NCBI GenBank assembly: GCA_031549345.1
Contig: JAVBPY010000003.1
Coordinates: 124,001-188,000 of the forward strand
Direction of reading: 5' to 3'
Length of the DNA: 64,000 nt
DNA from: CASFRF01 sp031549345
GTDB lineage: Bacteria; Verrucomicrobiota; Lentisphaeria; Victivallales; Victivallaceae
The translations under genes were made by a program, and so were the position numbers. Of the stretch, positions 52,979 to 62,300 are shown piece after piece. How positions within the stretch are numbered: the stretch's first letter is position 1; each line of letters begins with the position of its first letter. The notes beneath the pieces are model-generated. The model saw only the letters and a list, made by a program, of their open reading frames with translations. It had not been told where the DNA came from and did no database searches.

Positions 52979-54055
52979 ATGAACCCGGACAGTTTCAATC
53001 GCGAAGAACGCGACGCGGCGCTTTGCGACGCGCAAAAACGCCTGATTACTTTCAACATGCATTGCCACAGCTTCTTTTCCTACAACGGGTACGGCTACTC
53101 CCCCACCCGCCTTGCGATGCTTGCGCGGGAAAAGAACTGGTTCGCGGCGGGGCTGGTCGATTTCGACGTGCTCGACGGTGTGGATGAGTTTTTGAGCGCC
53201 GCCAAAGCCCTCGGCATCCGCGCCGCCGCGGGCATGGAAACGCGGGCCTTCATTCCGGAACTTGCCGATGTGGAGATCAACTCCCCCGGCGAACCGGGGG
53301 TTGCCTACCACCTGGGTTGCGGCTTTGTTTCCTCGAACGTCCCGGCCGAAGCGCGGGCGTTCGCCGGCCACCTCCGCGCCAACGCGGCGGGACGCACCCG
53401 CAAACTTGTCGAACTTGTAAACGCCTACATGCCGGAAATCGCGCTGGATTTCGACCAAGTTGCCCGGGAATTCACCCCTGCGGGGAACGTGACGGAACGC
53501 CACGTTTGTTTGGCCTACCGCCGCGCGGCGGAAACGCGGATGGCGGATGCGGGAGAACGCGAGGCTTTCTGGATTGCCAAGCTCGGCAAGTGCGAGAGCG
53601 ACCCGGTTAAACTCGAAGCGCTCATCCGCGCCAAGACCATGAAAAAGGGCGGCGCGGGGTACGTGGAGCCGCGTCCGGAGAGCTTTCCGCCGCTGGCGGA
53701 GATGAACAAATTCATCCGCCAGTGCGGCGCAATACCCACCGTCGCATGGCTGAACGGACTCTCCGCGGGCGAAAGCGATCCGGGAAAACTGTTGGATTTG
53801 CACATGCGTTACGGCGCGGGCGCGGTTACGATCATCCCCGATCGCAACTGGAACGTGGCCGATGCGGCCATGCGGGCCAAGCTCGCGCATGAACTGGACC
53901 GCTTTGTCGCGGCGGCGACGGAACGGAAACTCCCGATTCTCGCGGGGACGGAGATGAACGCGCCGGGGCAGAAGCTCGCGGATGATTTCACCGTCCCCGA
54001 ACTCGCCAAACACCTGAAACTTTTCATCCACGGAGCGGAGGCGTTTGCACGATGA
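52979..54055 (+). CDS. PHP-domain metal-dependent protein
   Basis: The 358-residue protein has the polymerase/histidinol-phosphatase fold: NMHCHSFFSYNGYGYSP near residue 25 is the H-x-H metal motif, followed by GLVDFDVLDG, GMETRAF and late AGTEMNAPG. Family members hydrolyse phosphoesters. AAGGAG lies 8 bases upstream of the start. It overlaps the following dehydrogenase-like gene by 4 bases. Within this operon it may remove phosphate from a sugar or polyol phosphate; substrate unknown. Confidence 0.8.
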   Translation: MNPDSFNREERDAALCDAQKRLITFNMHCHSFFSYNGYGYSPTRLAMLAREKNWFAAGLVDFDVLDGVDEFLSAAKALGIRAAAGMETRAFIPELADVEINSPGEPGVAYHLGCGFVSSNVPAEARAFAGHLRANAAGRTRKLVELVNAYMPEIALDFDQVAREFTPAGNVTERHVCLAYRRAAETRMADAGEREAFWIAKLGKCESDPVKLEALIRAKTMKKGGAGYVEPRPESFPPLAEMNKFIRQCGAIPTVAWLNGLSAGESDPGKLLDLHMRYGAGAVTIIPDRNWNVADAAMRAKLAHELDRFVAAATERKLPILAGTEMNAPGQKLADDFTVPELAKHLKLFIHGAEAFAR

Positions 54056-55176
54056 GTACATTCTTAGGACTTGGACTGGGGCCGATCCAGACGGGAATTT
54101 TCCTGGCCGGCGCGGTACGCGGAGGCTTCGACCGGATTGTCATCGCCGAAGTCAATGACATGCTCAAACGCGCGGTGAACGCCGCGCACGGGGTAACCAT
54201 CCATATCGCCGCGGCGGACGGGGTGTACTCGGAAAATTACACAGGCATCGAAGTACTGAATCCGATGATTCCGGCGGAAAAAGAACTTCTGGTCGCCGCC
54301 GCCGCCGAAGCGACCGAAGTGGCGACGGCTCTGCCCGGCGTCCGTTTCTATGACGCATGCTCCGATTGGCTGAACGAAGGGTTTTCGCGCAACCCGGGCC
54401 TACACCGTTTGGTGTACACGGCGGAAAACCATAACCATGCGGCGGAAGCCCTCGCGGCGGCCGTCGGCGGAAATTTCCCGAATACGCATTATCTGAACAC
54501 TGTCATCGGGAAAATGAGCGGTACCTTCCTGGCCGGCGGTGCGTATGCCCCCCTGGCGCCGGGTGCGGCGACGGGGCATTTGGTGGAGGAGTTCAACCGG
54601 ATTTATATTTCCGATTGTCCGGGCGTGGAAAAACGGCGCGTGGCCAATTTGGTGGTGAAGCCGGATCTCGCCCCTTTTGAAGATGCGAAACTTTACGGAC
54701 ACAACGCCGTGCATTTCCTCCTGGGCCTCATGGCGCGGGAACGCGGCTGCATCCGTATGGACGAAGTCGCCGCTTACCCGGAGCTCTTGGACTTCGCCCG
54801 CGCCGCATTTCTGGAAGAAGCCGGTGCGGCTCTTCTGAAAAAATACGCCCATGTGCGGGATGATTTGTTCACCGTTCCCGGCTTCGCCGCCCACGTGGAC
54901 GATTTGTTGAAGCGAATGGTGAATCCTTTCCTGCGCGACGCCGTGGAACGGATCGTCCGCGACCCGGAACGCAAACTCGGCTGGGACGACCGCGTCGTCG
55001 GCACCATGCGCATGGCGCTGGAAGCGGGAATTGAACCCTGGCGTTTTTCCTACGCGGGCAAACTCGCGTTGGTCGAAATGGCCGGAATGAACGCGCGGGC
55101 CGTCTTGCATTCACTCTGGCCGCGCCCCTGGAGCGATCTCCACGAAAAGCTTGCGCTTCTCATCGAGAAAGAGTAA
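54052..55176 (+). CDS. Mannitol-1-phosphate dehydrogenase-like polyol dehydrogenase
   Basis: The 374-residue protein has an N-terminal nucleotide-binding fold (LGLGPIQTGIFLAGAV), AENHNHAAEAL and NTVIGKMSG, and a helical C-terminal domain with KLYGHNAVHFLLGLM. This K-x4-N-x2-H pattern is the catalytic signature of the long-chain mannitol dehydrogenase/MtlD family. It is shorter and divergent, so the substrate may be another polyol or its phosphate. Coupled to the PHP gene by ATGA. Confidence 0.75.
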   Translation: MSTFLGLGLGPIQTGIFLAGAVRGGFDRIVIAEVNDMLKRAVNAAHGVTIHIAAADGVYSENYTGIEVLNPMIPAEKELLVAAAAEATEVATALPGVRFYDACSDWLNEGFSRNPGLHRLVYTAENHNHAAEALAAAVGGNFPNTHYLNTVIGKMSGTFLAGGAYAPLAPGAATGHLVEEFNRIYISDCPGVEKRRVANLVVKPDLAPFEDAKLYGHNAVHFLLGLMARERGCIRMDEVAAYPELLDFARAAFLEEAGAALLKKYAHVRDDLFTVPGFAAHVDDLLKRMVNPFLRDAVERIVRDPERKLGWDDRVVGTMRMALEAGIEPWRFSYAGKLALVEMAGMNARAVLHSLWPRPWSDLHEKLALLIEKE

Positions 55177-55178
55177 CA

Positions 55179-55355
55179 CCAATAAACAATCATAGAGCCG
55201 GTAACCGCCGCAGGTATTGTGGGGCGGAAATTCGACTCTATGATTGCAAGTTGATATTGGAGGAGAAAAGGGGAAGAACGTTGGGATTTCGCTCGCTTTC
55301 GCGAGCGACCGGCGTTTTGCCGCCGGACCGCGACCGGCAACGCGCCGGTGCGGAA
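55179..55355. terminator. Hairpin cluster between convergent operons
   Basis: Arms CAATCATAGAG (55187-55197) and CTCTATGATTG (55236-55246) form a perfect 11-bp stem with inner and outer pairing (CCAATA/TATTGG). Next are CGCTCGC-TTTC-GCGAGCG (55290-55307), CCGGC..GCCGG near 55309-55325 and ACCGGCAACGCGCCGGT near 55333-55349. They separate the polyol operon from the polysaccharide cluster and likely stop transcription from both sides. Confidence 0.6.
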
Positions 55356-55366
55356 TCCATGCTTTA

Positions 55367-56722
55367 TCAAAAATGCGTTTTGGCCTTTTTGCCGATACCG
55401 TAAACGTTGAATCCAATCGCGTAAAGCGCGTCGACGTCAAGAAGATTTCTTCCGTCGAAGATAAACGCCGGTTTTTCCATGGATTCATAAATTTTGCGGT
55501 AGTCGAGCGTCTTGAATTCCCGCCAGTCGGTCATCAGCGCGATCGCGTGCGTCCCTTTGGCCGCTTCATAAGGATCGGTGCAATAGGCGATATCGCCGCG
55601 TTCATCGGCAAGATCGACCTTCGCTTCGGCAAGCGCTTTGGGGTCGTAAATGCGAATCCTTGCGTGTTCTTCCAACAGTTGACGGCAAACCGCAATTGCC
55701 GGGGATTCCCGCGTGTCGCCGGTGTCCGCCTTGAACGCAAAACCGAGAATGGCGATCTTTTTATCCGCCACGGTATTGAACATGGCGCTCAACATTTTCC
55801 CGACAAAACGGCGCGCTTGGAAATCGTTGATTTTGACGACCTGTTCCCAATATTCGGCAACTTCCGGCAAACCGTAATGTTCGCACAGATACACCAGGTT
55901 CAGAATATCTTTCTTGAAGCAGGAACCCCCGAAGCCGATTCCCGCCTTGAGGAATTTTGCCCCGATCCGGCTGTCCCGCCCGGCGGCGGAGGTTACTTCG
56001 TCGATGTTCGCCTCGGTCTTTTCACACAACGCGGAGATTGCGTTGACCGACGAAACGCGCTGTGCCAGCAATGCGTTTGAAACCAGTTTGGTCAACTCGC
56101 TCGACCACAGATTTGTTGTGATGATCTTTTCGCGGGGGACCCAGTGGGCGTAAATTTTCACCACCTCTTCGATCGCTTCGGCCTCCAGACCGCCGACAAG
56201 GACGCGGTCGGGCAAATTCAGGTCGTTGATCGCGGTTCCTTCCGCCAGGAATTCGGGATTGGATACAATCTGGAATTTCAAGTTGCGGTCGTTGGAGTGC
56301 AGTACCCGGCTCAGCGCTTGCGCGGTGCGGACCGGCAGCGTGCTCTTTTCAACCACGATTTTGTCGGAATCGGCGTGTTCAAGGATGCTGCGGGCTGTTT
56401 TTTCCAAGTACTGCAAGTCGGCGGCTTTGCCCGCCCCTGCTCCGAATGTCTTTGTGGGGGTGTTGACGCTGACAAAAATAATGTCCGCCGCCTTGATCGC
56501 TTTGGGAATGTCCGTGGAGTAGAAAAGGTTGCGCCCGCGGCAACGCTTGACGACCTCATCCAGTCCCGGTTCATAAATCGGCAGATTTTCCGAATTCCAG
56601 GCGGCAATCCGTTTTTCGTTGATGTCCACCACGGTAACGGTATAATCCGGGCACTTATCCGCGATCACCGCCATCGTCGGCCCGCCGACATAACCGGCGC
56701 CGATGCAAAGAATGTTTTTCAT
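55367..56722 (-). CDS. ugd: UDP-glucose 6-dehydrogenase
   Basis: The 451-residue enzyme oxidises UDP-glucose to UDP-glucuronate with NAD. It has the N-terminal motif ILCIGAGYVGGPTMAVIA, VSVNTPTKT, EKSTLPVRTA, the catalytic Cys268 in GFGGSCFKKD and the C-terminal LGFAFKADTGDTRESPA. GGPT and FKKDILNL are features of the eukaryote-like branch. It is last in the minus-strand polysaccharide cluster and 15 bases after UDP-glucuronate decarboxylase. Confidence 0.95.
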   Translation of the reverse strand: MKNILCIGAGYVGGPTMAVIADKCPDYTVTVVDINEKRIAAWNSENLPIYEPGLDEVVKRCRGRNLFYSTDIPKAIKAADIIFVSVNTPTKTFGAGAGKAADLQYLEKTARSILEHADSDKIVVEKSTLPVRTAQALSRVLHSNDRNLKFQIVSNPEFLAEGTAINDLNLPDRVLVGGLEAEAIEEVVKIYAHWVPREKIITTNLWSSELTKLVSNALLAQRVSSVNAISALCEKTEANIDEVTSAAGRDSRIGAKFLKAGIGFGGSCFKKDILNLVYLCEHYGLPEVAEYWEQVVKINDFQARRFVGKMLSAMFNTVADKKIAILGFAFKADTGDTRESPAIAVCRQLLEEHARIRIYDPKALAEAKVDLADERGDIAYCTDPYEAAKGTHAIALMTDWREFKTLDYRKIYESMEKPAFIFDGRNLLDVDALYAIGFNVYGIGKKAKTHF

Positions 56723-56737
56723 TGGGTTGGAAACTCC

Positions 56738-57700
56738 TTATTGGGAAATGCAAAAATCAGGATCGTTTTTCAGTAACTCGTCAAAGTAGGCGATGGTCTG
56801 GGTGAGACCTTCCCGCAGTTGCGTCGTCGGCTGCCAGCCGAGGAGCTCTTTCGCCTTTGTAATGTCCGGCTTGCGCTGCTTCGGATCGTCCGAAGGCAAC
56901 GGCATGGAAATGATTTTTGATCTCGATCCGGTGAGTTCGATCACATTTTCCGCGAGCTGCAAAATGGTGAATTCGCCCGGATTGCCGACGTTGACCGGTC
57001 CCGTGACATCGTCGGGGGTTGCCATCAAACGCATCATGCCGTCGATCAAGTCGTCGCGGAAACAGAAGCTGCGCGTCTGCGACCCGTCGCCGTAAATGGT
57101 GATGTCCTGGTTCTGCAGCGCCTGCAAAATGAAATTGCTGACCACACGGCCGTCGTTCGGGTGCATGCGCGGCCCGTAGGTGTTGAAGATGCGGATCAGC
57201 TTGATCCGCAAATTGCACTGCATGCGGTAGCAGTTGAACAGCGTTTCAGCGCAACGCTTTCCCTCGTCGTAGCACGAACGGACGCCGATCGGGTTGACGT
57301 TGCCCCAATAGCTTTCCACCTGCGGATGAACGACCGGGTCGCCGTACACTTCGCTGGTGGAAGCCTGGAGAATCTTTGCGTTCAGCCGTTTGGCAAGACC
57401 GAGCATATTGATTGCGCCGTGGACGCAGGTTTTGACGGTCTGGACCGGGTCGCGCTGATAGTGGATGGGGGAGGCGGGGCAGGCAAGATTGTAGATTTCG
57501 TCGCACTCCGCATACAGCGGAAAGGTTACGTCGTGCCGTATGAGTTCGAATTTCGGGTTGTCCAAAAGGTGGTAGATGTTCCGTTTGGCGCCGGTGTAAA
57601 AGTTGTCGATACAGATGACTTCATTGCCCTGTTCGAGCAATTTTTCGCAGAGCCAACTTCCCAGGAAGCCGCTTCCGCCGGTAACTAAAATTCGTTTCAT
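56738..57700 (-). CDS. UDP-glucuronate decarboxylase (UDP-xylose synthase)
   Basis: The 320-residue extended SDR has ILVTGGSGFLGSWLCEKL, the UXS-typical IYNLACPASPIHYQRDPVQT, STSEVYGDP, the catalytic YDEGKR (Y-x3-K) and GPRMHPNDGRVVSNF. It converts UDP-glucuronate from Ugd to UDP-xylose. The pair therefore supplies xylose or glucuronate for the glycan. Confidence 0.94.
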   Translation of the reverse strand: MKRILVTGGSGFLGSWLCEKLLEQGNEVICIDNFYTGAKRNIYHLLDNPKFELIRHDVTFPLYAECDEIYNLACPASPIHYQRDPVQTVKTCVHGAINMLGLAKRLNAKILQASTSEVYGDPVVHPQVESYWGNVNPIGVRSCYDEGKRCAETLFNCYRMQCNLRIKLIRIFNTYGPRMHPNDGRVVSNFILQALQNQDITIYGDGSQTRSFCFRDDLIDGMMRLMATPDDVTGPVNVGNPGEFTILQLAENVIELTGSRSKIISMPLPSDDPKQRKPDITKAKELLGWQPTTQLREGLTQTIAYFDELLKNDPDFCISQ

Positions 57701-57704
57701 TGTT

Positions 57705-58895
57705 TTATTTTTCTCCTGTTTTGTAAGAATTAAGCAGCAGTCCGGTCATATCGTTTATGATTGCGGTTCGGTCGAATTGCGATTGCGACAATGCCAGGGC
57801 GTTTTTCCGCCAGCGGACAAATGTTTCCGTGGGCGTTTGGCTCAGCGTGATGAACGCCTGCGCAATCGCTCCTTCATCGCCGGGATCCGCGGTCAGGCCC
57901 AGATCGTGTTCCTCGATCAATTTCGCCGTATCGCCGCGGATCAACCCCAGGACGGGACGGCCCGCCGCGAGATACGCTTGGAATTTGGCCGGCACCGTAA
58001 GGTCGAATTCCGGTTTGAGGGAAATGATCAGGACGTCCGAGTCGGCAAAATAGTCCGGCATTTCCGCTTGCGGTTTGCGTCCCGGCAACTCAACGTTCCG
58101 GTAATCTCCGGTTTTGACCAGCTCCCGGAGGCGTTCCAGGTAGATTCCTCCGCCGAGGATGCGCAACCGAACATCCTCCAGGCGCAACTCCCCGAACGCG
58201 TGCACCACATGTTCGAGATTTTGCACCGACCCGACGTTGCCGGCAAAGGTGAATACGAGTTTACCGGTTTGCTTGCGCGGCGGAAGCGGGTTGTTTTGTG
58301 TCGTCCATTGCGGAAAGAAAAAGACCTTTTTCCGCGTATAGGGCTCCAGCTTTTTCACGAATCCGGGGCAGGAAACCGTGATGACCGGATACGCTTTGTA
58401 AATCACCCGAACCAACAGGTTCAGAAACGTTTTCATCAGGAAGGTCGGCTTTACTCCGTAGCTGTATACCGTATCCGGCCAGAGGTCCTGCGTCCAGATC
58501 ATACATTTGCGCCACCAGATAAAACGCAGGATAATTCCGGCCGCGCCGACGGTCAGCGGCCCGGAATGAAAGGTGAACACCCGGTCATAACGCCAGCCGT
58601 TGAACAATGCCCAGAGCGAAGTCCAGAACGCAAAACTTATGTAGTTGAGGATCTTGCGCCGCATTCCGGTGTTGTAGCCCAATACCGTGCGCACACGGTG
58701 GACGGGAATACCGTGGTACTCCCGGGTGGTTTGGTACGCACGATTTTTGTACCCCTCGTAAATTTGGTCGTGCGGATAACTCGGCGCCTGGGTCAAAACC
58801 TCGACCTGGTAACCGCGTTGTTTCCATTCCGCCGCGAGATCGTTGATCAAAAATTCTTCCGGGTAGAACCGTTCCGCCAGAATCAGAATTTTCAT
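57705..58895 (-). CDS. Glycosyltransferase family 4 (WcaI/WbuB-like)
   Basis: The 396-residue protein begins at ATG 58895 (MKILILAERFYPEEF), 5 bases after the preceding stop. N-terminal acceptor domain includes VEVLTQAPSYPHDQIYEGY and IWTQDLWPDTVYSYG; the C-terminal donor domain includes FTFAGNVGSVQNLEHVV and SLKPEFDLTVPAKFQAYLAAGRPVLG. This resembles WbuB-type L-FucNAc transferases, which fits the adjoining L-FucNAc genes. Confidence 0.87.
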   Translation of the reverse strand: MKILILAERFYPEEFLINDLAAEWKQRGYQVEVLTQAPSYPHDQIYEGYKNRAYQTTREYHGIPVHRVRTVLGYNTGMRRKILNYISFAFWTSLWALFNGWRYDRVFTFHSGPLTVGAAGIILRFIWWRKCMIWTQDLWPDTVYSYGVKPTFLMKTFLNLLVRVIYKAYPVITVSCPGFVKKLEPYTRKKVFFFPQWTTQNNPLPPRKQTGKLVFTFAGNVGSVQNLEHVVHAFGELRLEDVRLRILGGGIYLERLRELVKTGDYRNVELPGRKPQAEMPDYFADSDVLIISLKPEFDLTVPAKFQAYLAAGRPVLGLIRGDTAKLIEEHDLGLTADPGDEGAIAQAFITLSQTPTETFVRWRKNALALSQSQFDRTAIINDMTGLLLNSYKTGEK

Positions 58896-58900
58896 GGCAT

Positions 58901-60049
58901 CTAGTTTTTCCGCTCGATCCCTTCCCAGCGGTTCGCCAGGCGGGTTGTACCGAGAATCAGTTTCAGGACACGCCACGATGTGTTGGATACCTGGTATTCC
59001 GGGCAGATGCGCTCGTATTTTCCGCCGTTTTCCGCAAATTCAGCGACGACCAGTTCGATGGCGTCGAGTACGATTTGCGGGTCCAGTCCGGTCAGGACAA
59101 TGGTTCCGGCGTCCATCGCCTCGGGGCGTTCCAGCGCCTGGCGTATGGTGATGGCCGGAAAATTCATCATACTGGATTCTTCGCTGATGGTTCCGGAATC
59201 GGAAATAGCACACATTGCGTTGATTTGCAACGCATTGTAGTCAAAGAAGCCGAACGGTTTCAGCCACTGGATCCTGTGATCGATCGCCACGTTTCCGAGT
59301 GCTTCGATGCGTTTGCGGGTCCGCGGATGCGTCGAAACGACAACGGGGAAGTCGTATTTCTCCGCAATGGCGTTCAGAAACAGAATGATCTTCCGGAGAT
59401 TTTCCGAATAATCCACGTTTTCTTCGCGGTGGCAGCTGACGATAAAGTATTGCTTTTTCTTAAGGTTCAGCGTTTCGAGGATTTTCGAGCTTCTGATCTG
59501 CTCCATGTATTTGTTCAGCACTTCGTACATCGGCGAACCGGTAACGTAGATTTGCCGGTGCGGCAGCCCCTCCGCCAACAAGTGGCGGCGCGAATTTTCC
59601 GTATAAACCAAATTAAAGTCCGCGACGTGGTCGATAATCCGCCGGTTGATCTCTTCCGGGACGTTGAAATCGAAGGAACGGTTGCCCGCTTCCATATGAT
59701 AGATCGGAATTTTCATCCGCTTTGCCATAATGCCGGAAATGGCGGCGTTCGTATCCCCCAGAATCAGAACCGCGTCGGGCTTTTCCTGCACAAAAATTTC
59801 TTCAACCTTGATAAGGGTCTCGCCCAGCACGCGGCCGAGGCTGGAGGTATCCACCCCCAAATAATAATCCGGCTTGCGCAAGCCGAGATCGTCGAAAAAC
59901 ACCTGGTTGAGTTCGTAATCGTAGTTCTGTCCCGTGTGAATCATTTTATGATCCACATGGGCTTCCAACCGTTGGACGACCGCGGCCAGCCGGATGATTT
60001 CCGGACGGGTGCCGACGATCGACATTACCTTCAATTTTGATTTTTCCAT
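58901..60049 (-). CDS. fnlC: UDP-GlcNAc 2-epimerase family, FnlC/CapG type
   Basis: The 382-residue protein has the epimerase signature IVGTRPEIIRLA, HTGQNYDYELN, GDTNAAISG, HMEAGNRSFD, VSCHREENVD and SDSGTISEESSMMNFPAI. HTGQNYD and AGNRSFD are shared with CapG/FnlC, which make UDP-L-FucNAc in the last step, rather than WecB. Its place beside fnlB and fnlA supports this. Confidence 0.9.
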   Translation of the reverse strand: MEKSKLKVMSIVGTRPEIIRLAAVVQRLEAHVDHKMIHTGQNYDYELNQVFFDDLGLRKPDYYLGVDTSSLGRVLGETLIKVEEIFVQEKPDAVLILGDTNAAISGIMAKRMKIPIYHMEAGNRSFDFNVPEEINRRIIDHVADFNLVYTENSRRHLLAEGLPHRQIYVTGSPMYEVLNKYMEQIRSSKILETLNLKKKQYFIVSCHREENVDYSENLRKIILFLNAIAEKYDFPVVVSTHPRTRKRIEALGNVAIDHRIQWLKPFGFFDYNALQINAMCAISDSGTISEESSMMNFPAITIRQALERPEAMDAGTIVLTGLDPQIVLDAIELVVAEFAENGGKYERICPEYQVSNTSWRVLKLILGTTRLANRWEGIERKN

Positions 60050-60052
60050 CGC

Positions 60053-61174
60053 TCAGACCTCCTCAAAAAATGTGTCCGGATCGGCGGGGTCGTAAAACTC
60101 GTTGATCCAAAAAACAGTATAAAGCTCTTCCGTGCCGACATTGGTGATGTTGTGCGTATACCACACGGGCATGTCCACAAACGCCGGGTATTCGCCGTCC
60201 AATTCAAAAACGAACTTCTCCTTGGAGCCGATCTTGCGCAACTCGATTTTCGCCTTGCCCCGGATGACGGCGAAGCGCTCCATCTTACGCGTGTGGTAGT
60301 GGTTCCCGCGCGTTACGCCGGGCGCCGTGGTCGAAAAGGAAACCTGGCCGCCGATGCGGTCGAGTTTGATCGTTTCCACGAACGTTCCCCGCGCATCGGT
60401 GTTCTTTTTAAGCATAAAAGGGTAAAATGCCCGGAGCTCCAAATAGCCGCGAAACGTGTTGAACAACTGAATTTCAAAGGTGTCTTTCAGTTCGGGAATC
60501 ACCCCTTGTTCGTAGTAGCATTGCCGGAAACGCTCCAGTGTCGCCAGGAGTTCCGAAACCTTTTTTTCCGCACCCCACGGGATTGCGCAGGGATCTTCGC
60601 CGCGGCCGCAACGGATACGGTCGATGAAGGCCTGGCACAAATCGCCGACATAGATTAGTTTGAGCGCGCCGTCGACCTGGATCTCCGGCGTTTCCCCGTG
60701 CGTCAATTTATGGCAGAACGTCGCGATCACGGAGTTGTAGTTCGGCTGCCCGAAGGGGCCGAAGACATTGGGAACGACGCATCCGGTGAATTGCGCTCCG
60801 CTCCGCTCCGACCATTCCCGCAACAGCCTGCGCCCTTCCTTTTTGCTGTTCCCATACGGGTTCCCGCGTTCTTCCTGGGTCGAGCTGGAGAACAACACAT
60901 GGGGCGTTGCGTGCTCGTGTTCCATCGCCGCAATGAGCTGTTCGACCAAACGGACATTGGTGTCGTAGATGACTTGCGGATCCGGATGGCGGTTCAATGC
61001 CGCCAGGTGCACAATCGCGTCGCAGCGGCCGACGAACTTCCTCAGCTTCTCCGGGTCTTCGAAAAACGCATCTTCGCAGGGAATGCGCTCGAATTCCTCC
61101 GGCAACGTCCCCAGAAGATTGTACAAATGCGTACCGACGAAGCCGGGCTGGCCGGTGATTCCAACGCGTATCAT
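60053..61174 (-). CDS. fnlB: FnlB/CapF-type reductase with C-terminal cupin
   Basis: The 373-residue protein has an N-terminal SDR (VGITGQPGFVGTHLYNLLG, SSSTQEERGNPYGNSKKEG) and a C-terminal cupin (GVTRGNHYHTRKMERFAVI). This two-domain layout is specific for CapF/FnlB, which reduces the 4-keto intermediate in UDP-L-FucNAc synthesis and needs a cupin metal. GGAG lies 8 bases upstream of ATG 61174; an upstream TTG at 61189 is rejected. It precedes fnlC with a 3-base gap. Confidence 0.92.
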   Translation of the reverse strand: MIRVGITGQPGFVGTHLYNLLGTLPEEFERIPCEDAFFEDPEKLRKFVGRCDAIVHLAALNRHPDPQVIYDTNVRLVEQLIAAMEHEHATPHVLFSSSTQEERGNPYGNSKKEGRRLLREWSERSGAQFTGCVVPNVFGPFGQPNYNSVIATFCHKLTHGETPEIQVDGALKLIYVGDLCQAFIDRIRCGRGEDPCAIPWGAEKKVSELLATLERFRQCYYEQGVIPELKDTFEIQLFNTFRGYLELRAFYPFMLKKNTDARGTFVETIKLDRIGGQVSFSTTAPGVTRGNHYHTRKMERFAVIRGKAKIELRKIGSKEKFVFELDGEYPAFVDMPVWYTHNITNVGTEELYTVFWINEFYDPADPDTFFEEV

Positions 61175-61236
61175 ATTACGGCGCTCCAATCAATGCAATG
61201 GTTTTTTTCATCGTGATCACTTCTCTTGGCGGAGCT

Positions 61237-62271
61237 TCAGCAGCCGCCGTTGTCGAGGCCGAGATCCTGCCGTATCATCTTCAGTTTCAGGAGCAAATCC
61301 TTCATTCCTTCGAGGTCCAGGCGGTGGGTGTTGTGGCTGTTGTAGGTATCGACCCGGTGGATTTTTTCGGAGCCTTCGCTGAAATATTTGTTGTAGTTCA
61401 AATCGCGGGTGTCGCAGGGGATGCGGAAATAATCCCCCATGTCCTCGGCCTTGGCCATTTCTTCGCGGGTTACAAGCGTTTCGTAAAGTTTTTCCCCGTG
61501 CCGTGTGCCGATGACTTTGGTTTCGGCGCCGGAATGATACAGTGCATTGAGCGCCATGGACAAAGTCGTCAGTGTGGCGGCGGGGGCTTTCTGGACGAAA
61601 AGATCGCCGTTCTGTCCGTGTTGCCAGGCATAAATGACCAAATCGACGGCGTCGTCCAGGGTCATCATAAAGCGGGTCATCTCCGGGTCGGTGATCGTAA
61701 TCGGCCGGCCCGCCTTGATTTGCTCGACCCAGAGGGGAATAACCGAACCGCGCGAGGCCATCACATTCCCGTACCGGGTACAGCAGATCGTTGTTTTCGC
61801 GTTGCCGCCGAGGCTGCGGCCGCGGGCAATGGCGACTTTTTCCATCATGGCCTTGGAAATCCCCATGGCATTGATCGGATAGGCCGCTTTGTCGGTGGAG
61901 AGGACGACGACGTTTTTAACCTCGTGCGCAATGGCGGACTCGATCACATTGCCGGTGCCGATGACATTGGTCTGGACGGCCTGGAGGGGGAAAAATTCGC
62001 AGCTCGGCACCTGCTTGAGCGCCGCCGCCGAGAATACATAATCGACCCCTTCCATGGCTTGATCGACGCTTTGACGGTCGCGGATGTCGCCGATGTAGAA
62101 TTTGACCTTGGAGTTCTGGAGCTCGTGGCGCATGTCGTCCTGTTTTTTCTCGTCCCGGCTGAAAATCCGGATCTCCCGGATGTCGGAATCCAGAAAGCGG
62201 CGCAACACCGCGTTGCCGAAGCTTCCGGTTCCGCCGGTAATCAACAGCGTCTTGTCATGAAACATATTCAC
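61237..62271 (-). CDS. fnlA: UDP-GlcNAc 4,6-dehydratase/5-epimerase, FnlA/CapE type
   Basis: The 344-residue extended SDR has LLITGGTGSFGNAVLRRFL, FSRDEKKQDDMRHELQ, SAAALKQVPSCEFFPLQAVQTN and catalytic MGISKAMMEK (Met replaces Tyr in the Y-x3-K motif, as is normal in CapE/FnlA). It starts the UDP-L-FucNAc route from UDP-GlcNAc. Ahead of fnlB by 62 bases. Confidence 0.93.
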   Translation of the reverse strand: MNMFHDKTLLITGGTGSFGNAVLRRFLDSDIREIRIFSRDEKKQDDMRHELQNSKVKFYIGDIRDRQSVDQAMEGVDYVFSAAALKQVPSCEFFPLQAVQTNVIGTGNVIESAIAHEVKNVVVLSTDKAAYPINAMGISKAMMEKVAIARGRSLGGNAKTTICCTRYGNVMASRGSVIPLWVEQIKAGRPITITDPEMTRFMMTLDDAVDLVIYAWQHGQNGDLFVQKAPAATLTTLSMALNALYHSGAETKVIGTRHGEKLYETLVTREEMAKAEDMGDYFRIPCDTRDLNYNKYFSEGSEKIHRVDTYNSHNTHRLDLEGMKDLLLKLKMIRQDLGLDNGGC

Positions 62272-62300
62272 ACCTTATTGTTGTTATGAATTAATTGGCG

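Noticed and set aside
55179..55260. Inverted repeat considered as an integron attC or attachment site
   Set aside because: No core-site consensus and no integrase or cassette nearby; it fits a terminator between convergent operons.
61175..61189. TTG start five codons before the FnlB ATG
   Set aside because: The segment contains the GGAG ribosome site for ATG 61174.
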